A stretch of 64,000 nt of DNA from Atlantibacter sp032062175 (GTDB taxonomy: Bacteria > Pseudomonadota > Gammaproteobacteria > Enterobacterales > Enterobacteriaceae). The translations under genes were made by a program, and so were the position numbers. The DNA lies in contig NZ_DAMBQK010000010.1 in assembly GCF_032062175.1 (NCBI RefSeq), positions 87,927 to 151,926 of the forward strand, written 5' to 3'. Each line of letters opens with the position of its first letter. The first letter of the stretch is position 1. Below, piece after piece: positions 33,092-42,367 of the stretch. The notes under the pieces were generated by a model that was not told the DNA's origin, made no database searches, and saw only the letters and a list, made by a program, of their open reading frames with translations.

Positions 33092-33784
33092 ATGAATAAA
33101 AGTGCGTTAGCAGTTCTCTGTATCTCTTCTGTATTTATTCAGCACGGGTATGCCGGTGGCATTAACATTGGCCGCACACGTATTATCTATTACGCGGACA
33201 AAAAAGAAGTCGCACTACCGATTAAAAATAATCAACAGGATTTGCCTTGGCTGATCCAGTCATGGACCGACACGGGAGATGGTAAGACGCGAGGGCCATT
33301 TATTATCACCCCGCCACTGTTTCGTCTTGATCCGCAAAAAGAGCAAAGCTTGCGCATCACATGGAACGGTACCCCACTCCCTGAGGATAAAGAATCACTA
33401 TTTTATATGAATGTGCGCACTATTCCAGGGACAGATAAAGACAGCAATCAAACCAACGTCCTGAGATTAACCTATAAGACCCGGTTGAAATTGTTCTGGC
33501 GTCCGCATGGGCTTGACGGTTCTTCGGATGAAGCGTGTAAAAACCTGCGGTTCAGTCGCAGTGGCACATCATTATCGGTAAGTAATGAGAGTGCTTATCA
33601 CACGGTGTTAGATAACCTTTCTGTGGGCACAACCCGTATTAAGGACGCCGAAATAATTGCACCTCAATCGACAGCAACATTTTCGCTGCAAGGCAAAACG
33701 TCTGGCCAAATAGTCACCTGGAGATGCATTACGGATTACGGAAGCACTTCCAATAAGTTCACTGCAACGCTTCCAATGCAATGA
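33092..33784 (+). CDS. Fimbrial periplasmic chaperone (PapD-like)
   Basis: 230 aa with signal peptide (ends QHGYAGG). It has the two immunoglobulin-like domains of PapD chaperones: GINIGRTRIIYYADKKEVALPIKN at the start (listed in part; the Arg is the subunit carboxylate anchor), FIITPPLFRLDPQKEQSLRI in the middle of domain 1 and FYMNVRTIPG before the hinge. The second anchor Lys/Arg region is RLKLFWRP. It delivers subunits to the usher encoded next; the genes overlap by ATGA. Confidence 0.9.
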   Translation: MNKSALAVLCISSVFIQHGYAGGINIGRTRIIYYADKKEVALPIKNNQQDLPWLIQSWTDTGDGKTRGPFIITPPLFRLDPQKEQSLRITWNGTPLPEDKESLFYMNVRTIPGTDKDSNQTNVLRLTYKTRLKLFWRPHGLDGSSDEACKNLRFSRSGTSLSVSNESAYHTVLDNLSVGTTRIKDAEIIAPQSTATFSLQGKTSGQIVTWRCITDYGSTSNKFTATLPMQ

Positions 33785-36321
33785 AAGCTCATTCTCTATA
33801 TCCAAACATCAGCCCGATTACCCTGGTACGCTGCCTGTGCAGTGTGCTAATAGGGTTATCGGGTCACATTTTCGCCAGAGAGTTTTATTTCAATGCGACG
33901 GCGCTTGAAGGCGAAAACCTTACGCAGCAGAACGTTGACCTATCTATCTTCTCTAAAAATAATGCACAATTACCGGGGGTTTATAAATCGACGGTGGTGC
34001 TTAACCAAAAAAAAATTGACGAAGCGCCCATTGCCTATTTTAACGGCAGTGATGGAAGACTCATTCCTCAGTTAACCAAGTCGATGCTACGGACGTGGGG
34101 TATAAAAGTTGATGCAAATGCTGAAATAGCCGCCTTGTCTGATAATCAACCACTCACTAAACCTCTCGGCCATTTTTTCCCATCTGCTAGCACTATCTTT
34201 GACTTTAATAACATGACGCTGAATCTCAGTATTCCGCAGGTCAATATTGACAAGGATGCCAGAGACAGTATTGATCCTTCCCGTTGGGATGACGGCGTAT
34301 CTGTAATGTTTGCCAATTACAGTTATTCTGGATTACAGCGTCAGGAACCTTCTCATCAGACGTCTCAAAGCCACTATCTTAATCTTGATAGCGGCATAAA
34401 CCTGGGCGGATGGAGGATGCGTAGTTATTCAACCTGGAACCAGTCCGGTGACGATCGGTCATGGCAGGCAATTAATACCTGGATCCAACACGATATAAAT
34501 ACCCTTAAAGCCCAATTTATCGCCGGAGAAAATAGCACTCGTGGCCAAGTGTTCGACAGTATTCAATACAGCGGCATCAATATCGCATCTGATAATCAGA
34601 TGCTTCCTTACAGTCAGCGCGGTTTCGCCCCAGTAATTCGGGGTATTGCTAACTCGAATGCTGAAATCTCAGTACGACAAAATGGCTATCTCATTTATCA
34701 GTCAACCGTTGCGCCAGGTGCATTCGAAATACATGACATTATGTCCACCACTAACAACGGTGATTTAGAGGTCACGATTAAAGAAGCGGATGGCACCGAA
34801 CGCCACTTTACTCAACCTTATTCAAGTGTGGCCATTATGCAACGGCCTGGACGGATTAATTATGAGCTCACCGCGGGTCGTTATCGCGCCGACAGTAGCC
34901 AGCACGATAATGAACCCCTTTTCATTCAGGTAAGTTCAGTATATGGCCTGAATAATCTCGTTACGATGTACGGTGGGGTGACCGGTTCGGAAAATTATCT
35001 CTCCTCCAACGTCGGTGCCGGTATTGCACTCGGTAGTTTTGGTTCCCTTTCCGCCGATGTCACATCAGCACGAGCAACTCTTGACAATGAAAAACAGAGC
35101 ACAGGTCAATCATGGCGTCTTGTTTATTCAGGTTCGATTGAAACGACAGATACGTCATATTCTCTGGCGAGCTATCGCTACTCTACTCGCGGATACTATA
35201 GTTTTGCGGATGCAAACCGGAAATATGACAGCGATGATGAAATCGATTGGTCCTTCCAATACAACAAACGCAACAGAATTCAGGCTAATCTCAGTCAAAC
35301 TGTTTTAGGTAGTAGCCTGTACCTTAATGGTTATCAGCAGGATTATTGGGATACCGAAAATAAAGAGTACGGGCTTGCGGTAGGACTAAGCAGCGTTGTC
35401 TCAGGCATTAGCTATCATCTTGACTATAGCTACAGCAAAACCAGCAATGACCAAAATGACAGGGTTATTTCCTTTGGATTGAGCATACCGCTAAGCAAGT
35501 GGTTGCCGGGTGGTTCCGTCATTTTTTCCACTAGCGCAAGCAAAGACGGGTATACCAGCCAGAATGTGGATCTTACGGGTTCAATGCTTGACGATCACCG
35601 TTTAAGTTACTCGCTACGTAAAGGATTCACTAACCATGATGGTGAAGACAATAGCAGTATTTATGGCAGTTATCGTTCGCAATACGCCAATATGAATGCA
35701 GGTTATTACTATGCCTCGGATCACTCCCAACAGTTTAGTTATGGAATTAGCGGTGCGATTGTTGCTCACCCTCAAGGCATTACGCTTGCGCAACCGCTAG
35801 GCGATGAATTTGCAATCGTCAATGCCAATGGTGCCTCTGGCGTGCGCTTTATGAATCAGCGCGGTGTGCAAACTGACTTGTTTGGTAACGCGATTATTCC
35901 TTCCCTTGAGGCATACCAGGAAAATACTATCAATGTTGATACAACGACATTGCCAGAGGATGTGGATACCAATGACACAGCATTAACGGTGGTCCCCAGT
36001 CGTAATGCGGCCGTCGCTGCTCATATTGATGCTCACGTTGGCTACCGTGCGTTAATAATGCTAACACGACCTCAAGGCCAAACCGTACCGTTTGGTGCAA
36101 TGGCGACCGTTGATCTTCAACCGCAAAGTGGAATTGTTGATGACACGGGCATGTTATATCTCGCGGGCATAGCCGATAACACACCGATAACCGTACAATG
36201 GGGTAGTTCAGCAAATCAGCAATGCCACGCCATCATTACTTTTTCCCCACAAAAACAAGCACGTAGTCTGAATGGTATTCGTAATACGACTGCGCTTTGT
36301 CTATCGGAAACCCAGCAATGA
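33781..36321 (+). CDS. Fimbrial outer-membrane usher
   Basis: 846 aa, the usual usher size. After a signal peptide (to about IFAREFYFN) it has the N-terminal chaperone-binding domain. The beta-barrel follows, with the plug block FAPVIRGIANSNAEISVRQN and FEIHDIMSTTNNGDLEVTIKEADG. The C-terminal domains carry paired cysteines (QQCHAII ... TALCLS). It exports and assembles the pilus across the outer membrane. It overlaps the chaperone gene upstream (ATGA) and the adhesin gene downstream (ATGA). Confidence 0.94.
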   Translation: MKAHSLYPNISPITLVRCLCSVLIGLSGHIFAREFYFNATALEGENLTQQNVDLSIFSKNNAQLPGVYKSTVVLNQKKIDEAPIAYFNGSDGRLIPQLTKSMLRTWGIKVDANAEIAALSDNQPLTKPLGHFFPSASTIFDFNNMTLNLSIPQVNIDKDARDSIDPSRWDDGVSVMFANYSYSGLQRQEPSHQTSQSHYLNLDSGINLGGWRMRSYSTWNQSGDDRSWQAINTWIQHDINTLKAQFIAGENSTRGQVFDSIQYSGINIASDNQMLPYSQRGFAPVIRGIANSNAEISVRQNGYLIYQSTVAPGAFEIHDIMSTTNNGDLEVTIKEADGTERHFTQPYSSVAIMQRPGRINYELTAGRYRADSSQHDNEPLFIQVSSVYGLNNLVTMYGGVTGSENYLSSNVGAGIALGSFGSLSADVTSARATLDNEKQSTGQSWRLVYSGSIETTDTSYSLASYRYSTRGYYSFADANRKYDSDDEIDWSFQYNKRNRIQANLSQTVLGSSLYLNGYQQDYWDTENKEYGLAVGLSSVVSGISYHLDYSYSKTSNDQNDRVISFGLSIPLSKWLPGGSVIFSTSASKDGYTSQNVDLTGSMLDDHRLSYSLRKGFTNHDGEDNSSIYGSYRSQYANMNAGYYYASDHSQQFSYGISGAIVAHPQGITLAQPLGDEFAIVNANGASGVRFMNQRGVQTDLFGNAIIPSLEAYQENTINVDTTTLPEDVDTNDTALTVVPSRNAAVAAHIDAHVGYRALIMLTRPQGQTVPFGAMATVDLQPQSGIVDDTGMLYLAGIADNTPITVQWGSSANQQCHAIITFSPQKQARSLNGIRNTTALCLSETQQ

Positions 36322-37505
36322 TAATTAAACCTTCTAAATGCAAATTAGTGAATTCTACATTCTTAAAGGTTGCACTATTAGTTTTTGCACAGGTGCTTTC
36401 ATTTTCGGCCCTTTCCGCAGCGGGAGTTATTCCTGCTTGCTTTTCTCATCCCGAATCTTATACCGCAAATGGAGATCATGAATTAACTAATGATGAAAAT
36501 ATTGCAGGTAAAATACTCAATTACTCCGGACATATAGTTGCCAGCGGCGCGGAATTAGAAGCAAATTGTGATTGCTCCCAGGCTACGCTAACCAAGTCAT
36601 CTACGGTATATGAAACCAGTTTTGCTGGTAGCCCATTACTGGCAGGTAGCGAGGAAGGTTACGGCTATTTAAACGATTACATGGATATTGATGTTACAGC
36701 TTACACTGATGCCATTGATCATCAGGATGGCGCAGGTTTGCCCGGTATGACAATAAATGTTTATCCCACCCCTGTTTCAGCACGGGAAACTAAATACAAT
36801 TCTGTCGCCAATTCAGAGCAGAAAGCCAGCGTGTGTCGTGATGGAACTCGACCTTCTGGTGCCACGGATACTAAAAGGCGATTTAAATGGAATGTGATGG
36901 CATTTACTCTAAAAGTAAAAAAAACAATTGTGGGCGAGGTAGTTATTCCCCCTATTGTGGTTGTTCAGAATTACAGTTGCCTGTCATTTGGTTCATCCTC
37001 GCCGTGCACACGCGACATGGGCGAACATGTTTCCGATATCTACCTAAGCGGCACACTTTCTGCCCCGTTGAGCTGCACGATTAATGCAGGTAGCACGATT
37101 GAAGTAAGCCTGGGGGTAATAGCAGCTAAACAATTTTCCGGCAAAGGACAAAAACCTTCTGGGTATTCGCCGCAGAAGGTGGATATTTCTTACCATTGTG
37201 ACAATGACCCGCTACGTAGCAGCAGCGATACCGTAAAAATGACCCTGACGGCAGATCAGGGTGTGGCTTCGGGTAGTAAAGGATTAATTGCAAAAATGGT
37301 GGACCGTAACGATATAGGCGTACGGATGTTTTATGCAGACGACAAAGATGTCACGCTCGACGGTTCAGTAGATATTCCTGTAGTCATTGACCAGGATGGG
37401 AACGGACATGTTGCTATGACCGCCACGCCGGTCAGTACAACCGATCAAACGCCAACAGCTGGAAAGTTTGAAGGGTATATCACAGTGAAAATGGACTTAC
37501 GTTAG
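36318..37505 (+). CDS. Fimbrial tip adhesin
   Basis: 395 aa from the ATG at 36318, which overlaps the usher stop (ATGA). The signal peptide ends near LSALSAAG. It is twice the size of a pilin: an N-terminal receptor-binding-like domain with several cysteines (PACFS, NCDCS, SVCRDG) and a C-terminal pilin domain. That domain has a Cys pair (LSCTIN, SYHCDN) and the final beta-zipper YITVKMDLR. Such two-domain subunits sit at the pilus tip. The receptor is unknown. Confidence 0.82.
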   Translation: MIIKPSKCKLVNSTFLKVALLVFAQVLSFSALSAAGVIPACFSHPESYTANGDHELTNDENIAGKILNYSGHIVASGAELEANCDCSQATLTKSSTVYETSFAGSPLLAGSEEGYGYLNDYMDIDVTAYTDAIDHQDGAGLPGMTINVYPTPVSARETKYNSVANSEQKASVCRDGTRPSGATDTKRRFKWNVMAFTLKVKKTIVGEVVIPPIVVVQNYSCLSFGSSSPCTRDMGEHVSDIYLSGTLSAPLSCTINAGSTIEVSLGVIAAKQFSGKGQKPSGYSPQKVDISYHCDNDPLRSSSDTVKMTLTADQGVASGSKGLIAKMVDRNDIGVRMFYADDKDVTLDGSVDIPVVIDQDGNGHVAMTATPVSTTDQTPTAGKFEGYITVKMDLR

Positions 37506-37596
37506 TAGCAGGTTAAGGCGGCATTCGTTGTCTATTTTTATTTATCGGCTGGAGCCTGAAAATTCCTACTCCTGTTAAGTGAAGGACGCCCCTTCC

Positions 37597-37627
37597 CCGC
37601 CTGTTGCCGTACTCCGGCAACAGGCGG
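37597..37627. terminator. Hairpin between fimbrial operon and cheZ
   Basis: CCGCCTGTTGCCG, loop TACTC, CGGCAACAGGCGG: a perfect 13-bp stem in the 129-bp gap between the convergent adhesin and cheZ genes. A short TTT follows on the plus strand. It probably stops transcription from both sides. Confidence 0.75.
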
Positions 37628-37634
37628 TTTCACA

Positions 37635-38279
37635 TCAAAACCCTAAGCTGTCCAGCAAGTCATCGACCTGATCCTGGCTCGCCACCACGCCCGCTTTAGT
37701 GGTATCCACCTGCGGGCCGTTGAGCAGGCTGTCGTTTTCACGTTTCGCACGGGTTCCCGGTTCCGGCATATTTTCCAGCAGCACCATCAGCAACTGCCGT
37801 TCAATTTCCTGAATCACGTCCATCATGCGTTTGATCACCTGACCGGTCAGATCCTGGAAATCCTGCGCCATCATAATTTCCAGTAACTGGGCGTTGGTGT
37901 AACTGGTATGCCCCGGCACATCAGACAGATACTGACGGGTGTCGGTCACCAGCTCGCGGGCGTCGCTCAGTTCGATAGGATTTTCAAACCAGTCGTCCCA
38001 GCGTTTGCTCAACGCTTTTGCGCCCTTCTCCAGCTCTTCCTGGTGCGGCTGAGACGCCTCAACGCTGTTCAGCGCGCGCTCCGCCGCCTGGGCGGTCATT
38101 TGCACTACATAATCGAGACGATCGCGGGCATCCGGGATCGCTTCCGCGGCTTCGGCAATCGCCTGATCCAGCCCCAGCTCACGCAGGCTATCGCGCAGCA
38201 TGCGCGTTAAGCTGCCTATGCGGGCGATAATATCGGCGGCGGAATGTTCTTCACTGGGTTTTATTGCAGGTTGCAGCAT
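37635..38279 (-). CDS. cheZ: CheY-P phosphatase CheZ
   Basis: CheZ speeds dephosphorylation of CheY-P at the chemoreceptor arrays. 214 aa, as in E. coli, forming a long helical hairpin. The catalytic region QDFQDLTGQVIKRMMDVI contains the Gln inserted into the CheY active site. The C-terminal CheY-binding helix is QDQVDDLLDSLGF. It lies 10 bp downstream of cheY as the last gene of tar-tap-cheRBYZ. In E. coli flhB would follow; here the fimbrial operon does. Confidence 0.96.
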   Translation of the reverse strand: MLQPAIKPSEEHSAADIIARIGSLTRMLRDSLRELGLDQAIAEAAEAIPDARDRLDYVVQMTAQAAERALNSVEASQPHQEELEKGAKALSKRWDDWFENPIELSDARELVTDTRQYLSDVPGHTSYTNAQLLEIMMAQDFQDLTGQVIKRMMDVIQEIERQLLMVLLENMPEPGTRAKRENDSLLNGPQVDTTKAGVVASQDQVDDLLDSLGF

Positions 38280-38289
38280 CAGGAGCTCC

Positions 38290-38679
38290 TTACATTCCGA
38301 GTTTCTCGAAGATTTTGTTCAGTTTCTCTTCCAGAGTCGCCGCCGTGAACGGTTTCACCACGTAGCCGCTGGCCCCCGCCTGCGCTGCCGCAATGATGTT
38401 CTCTTTCTTGGCTTCCGCCGTCACCATCAGCACCGGCATCGCTGCCATTGCGCCGTCGGCGCGGATAGTTTTCAGCAATTCCAGACCATCCATGTTCGGC
38501 ATGTTCCAGTCGGAGATCACAAAACCAAACCCGCCCGCCTGCAGTTTATTCAGCGCATCAACGCCGTCTTCTGCTTCTTCTACGTTATTAAAGCCCAGTT
38601 CTTTCAGAAGGTTGCGCACAATGCGACGCATGGTGGAAAAGTCATCCACAACCAGAAACTTCAGCTCTTTATCCGCCAT
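38290..38679 (-). CDS. cheY: Chemotaxis response regulator CheY
   Basis: Single-domain receiver that binds the flagellar switch when phosphorylated. 129 aa from the ATG at 38679 (MADKELKFLVVDDFS); a Met one codon earlier is an alternative. Nearly identical to E. coli CheY: acidic pocket VVDDFS, phospho-acceptor Asp57 in SDWNMPNMDG, Thr in MVTAEAKKENI and Lys109 in GYVVKPFTAA. It lies 15 bp downstream of cheB. Confidence 0.98.
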   Translation of the reverse strand: MADKELKFLVVDDFSTMRRIVRNLLKELGFNNVEEAEDGVDALNKLQAGGFGFVISDWNMPNMDGLELLKTIRADGAMAAMPVLMVTAEAKKENIIAAAQAGASGYVVKPFTAATLEEKLNKIFEKLGM

Positions 38680-38694
38680 CAAAATACTCCTTAA

Positions 38695-39744
38695 TTAAAT
38701 ACGTATTGCCTGTCCGGCACTGATTTTCGCCAGCATCTGCTGGCTGACCTGGCTTAGATCGACGACTTCGCTGACGCCACCCATATTGATGGCCTCGCGC
38801 GGCATGCCGAACACCACACAACTTGCTTCGTTCTGGGCGATGTTCCAGGCACCCGCCTGATGCATCGCCAACATTCCCGCCGCACCGTCGTTGCCCATCC
38901 CGGTGAGGATCACCCCAACCGCGTTGCGCCCCGCATATTTGGCGACGGAATGAAACAGCACATCCACAGCCGGACGATGGCGGTTCACCGCCGGGCCGTC
39001 GTGAATTTTAATTTGATAGTTCGCCCCGCTGCGCGACAGTTCCATATGACGATCGCCCGGCGCGATATAGGCATGGCCTGGCAAAACACGTTCACCGTCT
39101 TCGGCTTCCTTCACGCTGATCTGGCATAGCTTATTCAGGCGTTCGGCGAAAGAACGGGTGAATCCGGGTGGCATATGCTGGGTAATCAGCACCGCTGGGG
39201 AGGAGAGCGGCAGCGGTTGCAGCACGTGGCGGATCGCCTCAGTGCCGCCGGTGGACGCGCCGATAACAATCAGTTTTTCGGAACTGAGCATCGGGCCAGC
39301 TTTCAGCGTCGCGGGCACCGCCTGCTGGGCGCGGGTCGCGACTTGTGCGCGCGCCGCGGTGCGTACTTTCTCGGCGATCATTTCGCTGTACGCCAGCATT
39401 CCTTCACGGATGCCCAACTGCGGTTTGGTGACAAAATCCACTGCGCCCAACTCCAGGGCGCGCAGGGTCACCTCCGAGCCTTTGCCGGTCAGGGAAGAGA
39501 CCATCACCACCGGCATCGGCCGCAGGCGCATCAGTTTTTCCAGAAAATCCAGCCCATCCATGCGCGGCATTTCCACATCCAGCGTCAGCACATCAGGGTT
39601 GTATTTTTTGATTAAATCCCGGGCCACTAAGGGGTCGGGCGCCGTCGCCACCATTTCCATATCGCTGTGACTGTTGATGATTTCCGTCATGATTTGACGC
39701 ATCAACGCCGAGTCATCTACAGACAGCACCTTGATTTTACTCAT
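38695..39744 (-). CDS. cheB: Protein-glutamate methylesterase/glutaminase CheB
   Basis: CheB removes methyl groups from chemoreceptors and deamidates glutamines during adaptation. 349 aa: an N-terminal receiver domain (VDDSALMRQIM, phospho-Asp in TLDVEMPRMDG), a linker and the methylesterase domain. The catalytic Ser is in IGASTGGTEAI, the His in TQHMPPGFT and the Asp in LTGMGNDGAAGM. The start overlaps the cheR stop by ATGA, so the adaptation enzymes are coupled. Confidence 0.97.
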   Translation of the reverse strand: MSKIKVLSVDDSALMRQIMTEIINSHSDMEMVATAPDPLVARDLIKKYNPDVLTLDVEMPRMDGLDFLEKLMRLRPMPVVMVSSLTGKGSEVTLRALELGAVDFVTKPQLGIREGMLAYSEMIAEKVRTAARAQVATRAQQAVPATLKAGPMLSSEKLIVIGASTGGTEAIRHVLQPLPLSSPAVLITQHMPPGFTRSFAERLNKLCQISVKEAEDGERVLPGHAYIAPGDRHMELSRSGANYQIKIHDGPAVNRHRPAVDVLFHSVAKYAGRNAVGVILTGMGNDGAAGMLAMHQAGAWNIAQNEASCVVFGMPREAINMGGVSEVVDLSQVSQQMLAKISAGQAIRI

Positions 39745-40607
39745 TGTCTTTCCTTACTCAGCGCGTAAACCGTCTGGCCACGGAGCCAGAAATCGCGGCT
39801 GAGATTACTGAAATTCTCTGAATGCCCGGCGAACAATAACCCCCCAGGTTTGAGTAACGGCACAAAACGCTTGAGGATCGCCTGCTGTGTTTCTTTATCG
39901 AAATAAATCATCACGTTGCGGCAAAAGATTGCGTCAAACGGGCCGGGTACGTTGTACTGCTTATCCAACAAATTCATAGCAGCGAACTCAACGGCGTTGC
40001 CGAGTTCGCTGCGCACCCGCACCAGCCCTTCATGGGGACCGGTGCCGCGCATAAAGTAGCGTTGCAACTGCTGTGGAGAGAGGGTCTTAAGCTCCTCCTG
40101 GCGGTAAATGGCGCTTTGCGCCTTTTGCAGCACTTCGGTGTCGATGTCACTGGCGAACACGTTAAAACGCCCCGGGGCGATGCCCAGCGCGTCAGCGAGC
40201 GTGATGGCGATGGAGTACGGTTCCTCCCCCGTCGAGGCGGCGGCGCTCCATACCCGGTACTCCCCGCTGCGTTTTCGCGCGTGTTCGGCCAGCACCGGAA
40301 AATGGTGCGCCTCGCGGAAAAAAGCCGTCAGGTTGGTGGTCAATGAGTTAACAAAAGCCTGCCATTCTGCGCTGTTCGGGTTCGCTTCCAGCATACTCAG
40401 ATAGCGACCAAAATCGTCGAGACCCAGGGTACGTAACCGGCGAACCAGCCGGTTATAAACCATGTCCCTTTTATGCTCAGCCAATACAATCCCGGCGCGC
40501 TGATAAATCAGTTGGCATATCCGACGAAAATGCGCGTCGGATAGCGCGAGGCGCTGGGTCATCTGAAACAGTAATGACGTTTGCCCATTGGGCAGTGATG
40601 ATGTCAT
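39741..40607 (-). CDS. cheR: Chemoreceptor methyltransferase CheR
   Basis: CheR methylates glutamates of chemoreceptors with S-adenosylmethionine. 288 aa: N-terminal helical domain (RRICQLIYQRAGIVLAEHKR), then the SAM fold with VWSAAASTGEEPYSIA and FCRNVMIYFDKETQ. The beta-subdomain that binds the receptor pentapeptide is present (RYFMRGTG...). That matches the NWETF tail on the Tar protein encoded here. It overlaps cheB by four bases. Confidence 0.97.
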   Translation of the reverse strand: MTSSLPNGQTSLLFQMTQRLALSDAHFRRICQLIYQRAGIVLAEHKRDMVYNRLVRRLRTLGLDDFGRYLSMLEANPNSAEWQAFVNSLTTNLTAFFREAHHFPVLAEHARKRSGEYRVWSAAASTGEEPYSIAITLADALGIAPGRFNVFASDIDTEVLQKAQSAIYRQEELKTLSPQQLQRYFMRGTGPHEGLVRVRSELGNAVEFAAMNLLDKQYNVPGPFDAIFCRNVMIYFDKETQQAILKRFVPLLKPGGLLFAGHSENFSNLSRDFWLRGQTVYALSKERQ

Positions 40608-40627
40608 AGCGCCTTCTTTACATGGAT

Positions 40628-42232
40628 TCAGGTTAAAACCGGCACCCGTTGCGGGGTGACTGCCACTTCATTGTCTTCCTGGACAATACTTTCAAGATTA
40701 AATGCCGATACCAGCGTGGTGAGACGCTCGGCCTGACCGGACAGCGAATCGGTCGCGGCAGCGGCTTCTTCGACTAACGCGGCGTTTTGCTGCGTCACCT
40801 GATCCATTTGGCTTACCGCCTGTGCAACCTGCTCAATGCCGCGGCGCTGCTCATCGGATGCCGAGGCGATCTCCCCCATGATGTCGTTGACCTGGGTAAC
40901 CGAACGAACGATTTCCGACATGGTATTGGCGGCGGTATCCACCAGCTGCGAGCCCTGCTGCACCCGGGATACCGATTCGTCGATCAACACTTTTATTTCT
41001 TTCGCCGCCTGGGCGCTGCGGCTGGCCAGGTTGCGGACTTCCCCGGCAACCACCGCGAATCCGCGGCCCTGTTCGCCTGCGCGTGCTGCTTCTACTGCCG
41101 CGTTCAGCGCCAGAATATTGGTCTGGAACGCGATACCGTCGATCACGCTGGTGATGTCGCTGATTTTCTGCGAACTGACTTCAATGCCACGCATGGTGCT
41201 GGCGACGTTGCCCGCCTGCTCGCCGCCTTTTTTCGCGGTTTGCGCCGCATCGCGCGCCAGCTGCGAGGCCTGGCGGGCGTTGTCGGCGTTCTGGCCGACA
41301 GTGGCGGTCAGTTGCTCCATACTGGCGGCCGTTTCGGCCAGCGACGCCGCCTGCTGCTCGGTACGCGCCGACAGGTCGTTATTCCCGGCGGCAATTTCGC
41401 CAATGCCGGTATGCATTTCATGGCTACCCTGGCGCACTTGCCCCAGCGTGTCGCGCAGACGCGTTTGCATTGATTTCAGCGTTTCGAAGATCAATGAAAT
41501 CTCATTACGGCCATAGACCTCAATGGTGCGCGCCAGATTACCTTCGGCGATGCTGTCAAAGTGGCTGCGCACGATCGCCAGCGGGGTCACTACCAGCGCG
41601 CGTACCCACCACAGCGAGCCCAGCAGCAGGACCAGGGCTGAAAGCGTGCCGACGGCAAAAATCAGCCCGGAGATCCGCAGGTTTAGCTGGCTGTCGTCGC
41701 TCGCCTGCTTAACGAACAGGCTGATATGCTGCTGCCATGCGTCATAACTGGCATCAAACGCCTTTTGCGACTGCTGTACCGGAGCGGTCAGGAAATCAGA
41801 AATCTGGTTGCTTTCCAGCCACGTCGCCTGATGCTCAATGTCATCGCGCCAGGTTTTAAAACTCTGCGCAGTTGAGGCTTTCATCGCCTCGCCGTCCGCC
41901 GTCAGCGACTCAATCGCCATAAACTGCTCAAACAGCGCATCCGCCTGCCTGAGGCTGGTACGCGCCGTGGTCATCAGCGCTTTGATATCCTCCGGCGGAT
42001 AGCTCAGCGCCGTCAGGGTGCCCGCACGGTTCAGCGAGGTGCCTGCTTCCAGCAGTTCGGCGCGGGTTTGGGTCAGGGTGTCGCGCTGGTAATTACTGGC
42101 TTCAACCATTTTCAGGTTCTGGTTGTCATCACGGAACGCCCAGAATGACAGGCCGTTACTGCTGATCTGCAATACGCCGCAGAGGATCATCAATAACATC
42201 AAACTGGTCGAGATACGGATACGGTTAAACAT
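40628..42232 (-). CDS. tap: Methyl-accepting chemotaxis protein, Tap type
   Basis: 534 aa, against 535 for E. coli Tap (dipeptide/pyrimidine receptor). Membrane segment 1 is near the N-terminus (ISTSLMLLMILCGVLQ), followed by a helical periplasmic domain. Blocks nearly identical to E. coli Tap include SYPPEDIKALMTTAR, EHQATWLESNQ and SDFLTAPVQ. TM2 and a HAMP domain follow. The conserved signalling tip is IDGIAFQTNILALNAAVEAA. There is no C-terminal NWETF-type pentapeptide, as in E. coli Tap, so it relies on Tar for CheR/CheB recruitment. It lies between tar and cheR. Confidence 0.93.
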   Translation of the reverse strand: MFNRIRISTSLMLLMILCGVLQISSNGLSFWAFRDDNQNLKMVEASNYQRDTLTQTRAELLEAGTSLNRAGTLTALSYPPEDIKALMTTARTSLRQADALFEQFMAIESLTADGEAMKASTAQSFKTWRDDIEHQATWLESNQISDFLTAPVQQSQKAFDASYDAWQQHISLFVKQASDDSQLNLRISGLIFAVGTLSALVLLLGSLWWVRALVVTPLAIVRSHFDSIAEGNLARTIEVYGRNEISLIFETLKSMQTRLRDTLGQVRQGSHEMHTGIGEIAAGNNDLSARTEQQAASLAETAASMEQLTATVGQNADNARQASQLARDAAQTAKKGGEQAGNVASTMRGIEVSSQKISDITSVIDGIAFQTNILALNAAVEAARAGEQGRGFAVVAGEVRNLASRSAQAAKEIKVLIDESVSRVQQGSQLVDTAANTMSEIVRSVTQVNDIMGEIASASDEQRRGIEQVAQAVSQMDQVTQQNAALVEEAAAATDSLSGQAERLTTLVSAFNLESIVQEDNEVAVTPQRVPVLT

Positions 42233-42270
42233 TCACTCTCCCACATGGCAACATTGCCGATTCAATCCCG

Positions 42271-42366
42271 TCATACTTCAAGTTGCCGCATTGTTGGGTA
42301 TGCTCCCCCGTTCCTGGTCCCTTCTCCCTGTCGCCCATACAACCGCTCAAATTACTCAGGGTGGTT
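42271..42366. repeat. Degenerate enterobacterial intergenic repeat
   Basis: The tar-tap gap contains GTCATACTTCAAGTTGCCGC at one end and CTCAAATTACTCAGGG at the other. This is the layout of a widespread roughly 100-150 bp enterobacterial intergenic repeat that starts GTCATACTTCAAGTTGC and ends near CTCGAATTATTTAGGG. The recognition is from memory of such sequences, not from a search. Confidence 0.45.
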
Positions 42367-42367
42367 A

